Assembly (NCBI RefSeq): GCF_049306965.1
Contig: NC_133183.1
Span: forward strand, 18,548,001-18,612,000
DNA from: Danio rerio
Taxonomy: Eukaryota; Chordata; Actinopteri; Cypriniformes; Danionidae
Direction of reading: 5' to 3'
DNA length: 64,000 nt
Below the pieces are notes generated by a model. That model was not told the origin of the DNA and did not search any database. It saw only the letters and a list, made by a program, of their open reading frames with translations. The position numbers and the translations under genes were made by a program. Every line of letters begins with the position of its first letter. Position 1 is the first letter of the stretch. Positions 61,001 through 64,000 of this stretch are shown one piece after another.

Positions 61001-62658
61001 TTATAACACACTTATGTTACCATATATGAGTTATTGTATTGAAATTTGGAGGAACACATATTAATCTAACTTACGATCCCTATGCACAAAAAAGTCATTA
61101 AACTGATAGAAAATGTGGGGTTTTTGCAGCATAGAATTTGTTTATTTTTTAAATTGAAGATACATAAGTTCAATGATTTGGTTAAATTGAAAACAGCACA
61201 ATTTATGTTTAAAGCTAGGATAAACTACTTCCGAAATGCATACAAAAGTTTTTAAAAGAAAGACAAGGGTAATAATCTGAGAGAAGAACAACATTGCAGG
61301 AGGTTGAAAACAAGGACAACCTAAAAACATTTGTGTACATCTGTAAGTGGTGTGAAATTATGGAACAATCTGGAACAGATTCCCAAACAAAGTCAGGAAA
61401 TTAATCAATTAAAAAGTTGTATACATAATATTATTTTTTTTCTTTTTTTCTCCATTAAATTTTTCTTTTATTTTGTATTTTTCGAAAATAGAAAAACATG
61501 CCGTAGACAATCAGTATATAGCAAAGCGCATAGATATACATGTAATAACCAATATACAGGTTGTTAAATAATAGTATGAATAATAGTGCCAGCAATAACA
61601 ACAATAGTGTGAATAAAAAGGAAAAACTGAAGAGTAATGACAAGGACATACTAAAACAAATAAAAACAATAAAATAAAATAAATGTATATATACATATGC
61701 ACATACACACATAAATACATACACATAAAACATATTTCCAAACCAAAAAAGGCAATAAACCAAATCTGTGTTTAGGGGTAAGTAAGGGTAAAAATAAGCC
61801 AGTTAAAAATAAATAAATAAATAAATAAAAGTATGGTAATAGACAAATAGAAGTAGGTTTTCAAAACTGTGCTGAAAAAGGTCTACGACAATGAAGAAAA
61901 AGTTATTGTCATCAAACAGGGAACCTTAAATTACTATAAAAAGGAAGAATATATAAAATTAATAAATACATATTTATATTATTAAAGGAATATAATGATT
62001 AATAGAGGTGATTGAAAAAGAATAGAAAGAGAAAGGTGTGATGAAATTTAGCTTTTTGCAATACTATGTATTTTTTGGCTCTATGTTATAAAATGTAAAT
62101 ATATAAATGCAATCAAACATACAGTATAATATGTCAAAGATGCCAAAAGGATAAAATATATGTCATGTTAGGATCATATGTATCATGTAAAAAGAAGAGA
62201 TAAGTAAAAGAAGAAATGAGTTGAAGTGATAGAAGAATGATATATGTGGTAATGGGGTGGGGAAATAATAAGCTTGTGCCTCATGCCGCTCCATTTCGAC
62301 CATGTTGAAATGTATTTTTGTTTAAAGAATTGTTTTGTTTATGATTTTCTGTTGGAAATAAATAAATAAATAGATCAAATCAAATATATTATACTATTCT
62401 AAGAAACTGTACACCAATGGAAAGCGTATTCACACAGCTTTCAGATGATGTAAAAATCTCAATTTCAAAAGATTGACTTTTCGGACTAGTTTTGTGATCC
62501 ACGATCAAATATTCATTCGTGATTTCCCCACAGTGAACACAGCACACAACGGAAGAGTGAATGGGTTGTGTTTCACAGCTGATGGACTCCACCTCCTCAC
62601 TACAGGGACAGATGATCGCATGCGTCTGTGGAATAGCGGCACTGGGGAAAACACATTA
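48376..62658 (+). CDS. ercc8: DNA excision repair protein ERCC8 (Cockayne syndrome A), 3' part off window
   Basis: Nine coding exons: 48376-48452, 50150-50245, 50594-50695, 50800-50923, 54177-54258, 58333-58401, 59680-59746, 60396-60499 and 62534-62658. They total 846 nt (282 codons) with all phases consistent; human ERCC8 is 396 aa, so about 114 residues lie beyond the right edge. The protein starts [15 protein letters not shown], whose helix contacts DDB1 in the family. WD40 blades follow: [73 protein letters not shown] and [22 protein letters not shown] is the substrate receptor of the CUL4-DDB1 ubiquitin ligase in transcription-coupled nucleotide-excision repair, recognising CSB and stalled polymerase II complexes in the nucleus. 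Introns 4 and 5 are enlarged to 3.3 and 4.1 kb by nested transposons. Confidence 0.95.
49005..49982. mobile_element. Possible DNA element with GGTGCGAATTA ends, split by a SINE
   Basis: GGTGCGAATTA at 49005-49015 is mirrored by TAATTCGCACC at 49972-49982. Between them lie GATCCCCCCC-type motifs and a SINE inserted at about 49139-49563. No target duplication was found. It lies in ercc8 intron 1. Confidence 0.4.
49139..49563 (-). mobile_element. DANA-type SINE with expanded (ATTC)n/(ATCC)n tail
   Basis: The antisense copy begins with ~70 bp of ATTC and ATCC tetranucleotides, then GGCTTAGTCCC, and ends at the head (GCACTACCCACTGCGCCACT). Flanking CTGATCTGTATT and CCGATCTGTATT is an 11-of-12 target-site duplication, as expected for LINE-mobilised SINEs. 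Confidence 0.9.
50340..50524. mobile_element. Small hAT-like MITE (CAGTGTTTCCCAAC family)
   Basis: A 185-bp unit reads from CAGTGTTTCCCAACCCTGTT to AACAGGGTTGTGAAACACTG, in the same family as 11321 and 32870. It lies in ercc8 intron 2. The flanking 8-mers do not match cleanly. Confidence 0.75.
51415..51922. mobile_element. Tc1/mariner-type MITE (CAGTTGAAGTCAGAATTATT family), copy 1
   Basis: The ends CAGTTGAAGTCAGAATTATT and AATTTCAACTG are bordered by TA. The 508-bp interior includes the family segments AACCTAATTAACCTAG and TCATGGCAAAGATAAAATAA. It has no coding capacity. At least five further copies or pieces follow in ercc8 introns 4 and 5. Confidence 0.82.
51950..52047. repeat. (TA)n microsatellite
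   Basis: About 90 bp of near-pure TA lies between two copies of the same MITE family in ercc8 intron 4. Confidence 0.95.
52094..52520. mobile_element. Tc1/mariner-type MITE, copy 2, split by a SINE
   Basis: It begins CAGTTAAAGTCAAAATTATTC, is interrupted at 52123-52329 by a tRNA-derived SINE and resumes at 52330 with the same end sequence. The right part is truncated and abuts copy 3. Confidence 0.75.
52123..52329 (+). mobile_element. Second tRNA-derived SINE family, with A- and B-box
   Basis: The head reads ATAGCCTAGCGGTTAAGTG (A-box) and GTTTGATTCCCGG (B-box), followed by a CT-rich body (TCTCTCTGCTCCC, TTTCCTGTCTGC) and an (AAT)n tail. The flanking 15-mers TTATTCGCCCTCCTG (52108-52122) and TTATTCGCCCTTCTG (52330-52344) form a target-site duplication. 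Its body is unrelated to the DANA-type copies. Confidence 0.85.
52523..53072. mobile_element. Tc1/mariner-type MITE, copy 3 (full length)
   Basis: CAGTTAAAGTCAGAATTATT to TTCTGATTTTAACTG spans 550 bp with the complete family body, including CATGATGACAG and GGCAAGTTATTGTATAACG. TA borders both ends. Confidence 0.85.
53091..53408 (+). mobile_element. DANA-type SINE lacking the first part of its head
   Basis: It starts within the tRNA-like head (AACAGCAAGAAAGTCGCTGG) and runs through GTCTAAAGACATG to AAGCCGAAAGGAAAATGAA. MITE fragments lie on both sides (copy 3 and 53409-53481). Confidence 0.85.
53409..53481. mobile_element. Tc1/mariner-type MITE terminal fragment, copy 4
   Basis: Only the end (GGGGGGTTAATAATTCAG, then TAATTCTGACTCCAACTG) remains, directly after the SINE. 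Confidence 0.65.
54609..55478. mobile_element. Inverted-repeat insertion with hammerhead-like motif, possibly Penelope-like
   Basis: Arms of 91 bp at 54610-54700 and 55309-55399 are inverted copies with two mismatches. A 12-14 bp target-site duplication indicates target-primed reverse transcription. The right arm is preceded by CTGATGA (55289-55295), a five-pair stem and GAAAC (55310-55314), resembling a hammerhead ribozyme core with one extra A before the stem. Penelope-like elements are known for inverted terminal arrangements and hammerhead motifs; the family call is inference. A DANA SINE 3' fragment lies inside at 54781-54933. No reverse-transcriptase frame is visible. Confidence 0.55.
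54781..54933 (+). mobile_element. DANA-type SINE, 3' part
   Basis: TCCCAGAGATGAGTTGCGG to (AATG)n is the family tail only. It is nested in the inverted-repeat insertion. Confidence 0.8.
56088..56571. mobile_element. Tc1/mariner-type MITE, copy 6
   Basis: CAGTTCAAGTCAGAATTGTT to AAAAATTTAACTG contains the complete family body with moderate divergence. It lies in ercc8 intron 5. Confidence 0.8.
56603..56972 (-). mobile_element. DANA-type SINE, near full length
   Basis: The antisense unit runs from (ATTC)n and TTTTCGGCTTAGTCC to the head (AATACGCCACTTTGACGCC). It lies in ercc8 intron 5. Confidence 0.88.
57240..57461 (-). mobile_element. DANA-type SINE, 5' part
   Basis: The antisense copy retains the middle and head (CATGTCTTTGGACTGTGGGG, TTGAACCAGCGACC, ACCCACTGTGCCCC) but lacks the tail. 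It lies in ercc8 intron 5. Confidence 0.82.
57480..58332 (+). other. Rest of ercc8 intron 5, no recognised element
   Basis: There is a 21-base A run at about 57786-57809. A weak mirrored arrangement surrounds it, with motifs such as AAGCATTCTG and GAAAATGCTTCTTG. No family was recognised. Confidence 0.5.
59047..59560 (-). mobile_element. Possible LINE 3' end, antisense
   Basis: A T-rich start (TTCTTTTTATTGAAC) is followed by ~500 bp with the texture of a fish L1-type 3' end. The reading is by resemblance only and no intact frame was found. It lies in ercc8 intron 6. Confidence 0.3.
60985..61435 (+). mobile_element. 3' end of a non-LTR retrotransposon ORF2 (Jockey/L2/Rex-like)
   Basis: Broken frames read [10 protein letters not shown]-like, then [15 protein letters not shown]-like, and finally [15 protein letters not shown], the C-terminal signature after the reverse transcriptase of CR1/L2/Rex-type LINEs. 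The copy is 5'-truncated. Its own 3' tail may resume at about 62255-62385, after an insertion. It lies in ercc8 intron 8. Confidence 0.65.
61436..62254. other. AT-rich filler between LINE pieces
   Basis: It starts with a T-rich run (TTTTTTTTCTTTTTTTCTCC) that looks like an antisense poly(A), suggesting a second insertion. The (AAAT)n and ATAC-rich interior has no recognised family. Confidence 0.4.
62255..62385 (+). mobile_element. LINE 3' tail ending in (AAAT)n
   Basis: TGCCTCATGCCGCTCCATTT precedes GAAATAAATAAATAAATAGA, a short-tandem tail typical of CR1/L2-type LINEs. It is plausibly the continuation of 60985-61435. Confidence 0.5.
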
Positions 62659-64000
62659 GTGAGTAGCAATTCACTCTTATTTATGTATGTGAAAACTGTA
62701 TCAAATATTATTTATCATATAATGCTGATAAATATTGTTTATTCCATTACTTTAGTATAATGTGCATTGCTCCAACTTTGTTTAAAGGTGCAGTACGTGA
62801 TTTGCCAAATATCCTGTTAGCATAAGAGCTTTAAAAACACAGTCCCTTCCCTGCCATCCAAAGCCATGCCTCCTGACACACGAACGCACATCTTAAAGAT
62901 GACAGTAGACAACCCACTAGATTATGTCATACAACAAAACAAAAAACCGTATTATATCTAGCATGTTTTCTGTTGTGTAGCAAGCAAAACTTGTCATAAT
63001 GTGCAATATTTCATGCATGCAAGATCGCTGGTCTCAGTCTCTCACAGTCTTTGTCCTAAAGCGACTACTGTATGTTTAGTGCTTGGCTGGCGGGCTGCAG
63101 GATTTACACTTGTTACAAGCCATACTTAAACTCTATTTCAGACCGAATATTTAAAGTAGCATGTTAAACAATATAGGGAGTGCATCACAGGTTGTCATTG
63201 TTTAAAAATGAACCAATGTGATATGAATATAAAACCAACTTCATCTCCGTAAAGCAGGCTAGGCGGAATAGCGCTGTTTACTGATGTGTTGTTAAACTAA
63301 ATAGAAATCTACATTATCGATGCTGTAAAAGGTACTTTATGAAATTGAAAATAGTCATCAATCTTTGCTGGAAGATTTCAGTGGCTGAACAACTCTTCCA
63401 TGCATATACCGCATTCGTAAAACAAAACAATCTACATCAGCTTTGCGTGTCTAAAATAGTTTATAACATAACATGACCTGTCTAGAAGAAATGCTTTAGC
63501 CATGGTGTCATCCTTATTCCAGCGTGCAAAAGTAACTCCTATATAGATTTAGGATTTTAAAAAGTTTTGATTTAGCGTTTTATACCAATGTCACTCTCTC
63601 GTGTTTACATGAACACACGCAAACGGCGGATCTGTCTGCGTGAACGGGTGCTGATGTACAAATCTACACTTGTTGACAGACAGTTTGGGTTACTTATCAG
63701 AATTATGGGAATTACACCCTGACAATTTTATTTTATTTTTTTCATGGAATTTTTATTCTTGCAAATAGCATTTTACATTTTATAACGATCCACAAAACAA
63801 TCCCCAAATAAAACAATCAACATCTACAAATGAATAAATATATAAATAAAATAAACAAAATAATAATAAATAAATAAAATAAAATACAAATACAGAAAAA
63901 AATTACAATAACAAACCATATACATACATACAAATGTACCTTCACTCAATCCACATCTAAGGTTTTTAAGTGATTAAAGAATGCAATACATTGTTGCCAT
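62659..64000 (+). other. ercc8 intron 9 (partial) with repeat material
   Basis: The intron starts at the donor GTGAGT. A segment opening AAAGGTGCAGTACGTGATTT (about 62787) looks like a non-autonomous repeat. The A/T-rich final ~280 bp, with (AAAT)n, resembles an antisense LINE 3' end. The last three coding exons expected for ercc8 are not in the window. Confidence 0.45.

Noticed and set aside
62473-62760. A standalone 95-residue gene on the plus strand
   Set aside because: Residues from [11 protein letters not shown] to GENTL are ercc8 exon 9 (62534-62658); the flanks are intron read-through.

Overview
The window is vertebrate nuclear DNA and almost certainly zebrafish (Danio rerio) or a very close relative. 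It is AT-rich and intron-rich. It is loaded with tRNA-derived DANA-type SINEs, Tc1-like and hAT-like DNA transposons, and long (TA)n and (CA)n tracts, as is typical of Danio. The species call is inferred from repeats and protein identity; no database search was run.

Layout, left to right. (1) About 1-7.4 kb, minus strand: a retinoid isomerohydrolase gene of the RPE65 family (copy A, exons 1-10, the rest beyond the left edge). (2) 11.5-21.8 kb, minus strand: a complete tandem paralogue (copy B, 14 coding exons, 532 aa). (3) 23.1-34.9 kb, minus strand: depdc1a (12 coding exons, 800 aa). (4) 36.2-40.2 kb, plus strand: smim15, with a probable non-coding first exon and a single coding exon. (5) 43.6-47.96 kb, minus strand: ndufaf2, a complex I assembly factor (4 coding exons, 163 aa). 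(6) 48.4 kb to past the right edge, plus strand: ercc8/CSA, the transcription-coupled repair WD40 receptor (exons 1-9 present). ndufaf2 and ercc8 are head to head across 418 bp. smim15 and ndufaf2 are convergent.

The most informative part is the RPE65-type pair. Copy A carries Asn58, Leu103 and Ser133, whereas copy B has Tyr58, Phe103 and Leu133 like human RPE65. This fits copy A being the 13-cis-producing enzyme and copy B an 11-cis-producing one. Identity between the copies is patchy: exons 2 and 6 are identical base for base, and one 70-bp intron differs at one base. Exons 3, 4, 5 and 7, three of which hold the divergent residues, differ by roughly 6-11%. That pattern suggests gene conversion around functionally divergent exons.

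The gene order joins a block that in human lies at 1p31 (RPE65-DEPDC1) to one that lies at 5q12 (SMIM15-NDUFAF2-ERCC8). The visible junction interval holds a ~350-bp (TA)n array. Introns and spacers are mostly transposon fill. Several hAT copies have perfect 8-bp target-site duplications, and several nested insertions can be ordered in time. One inverted-repeat retroelement-like insertion carries a hammerhead-like motif.
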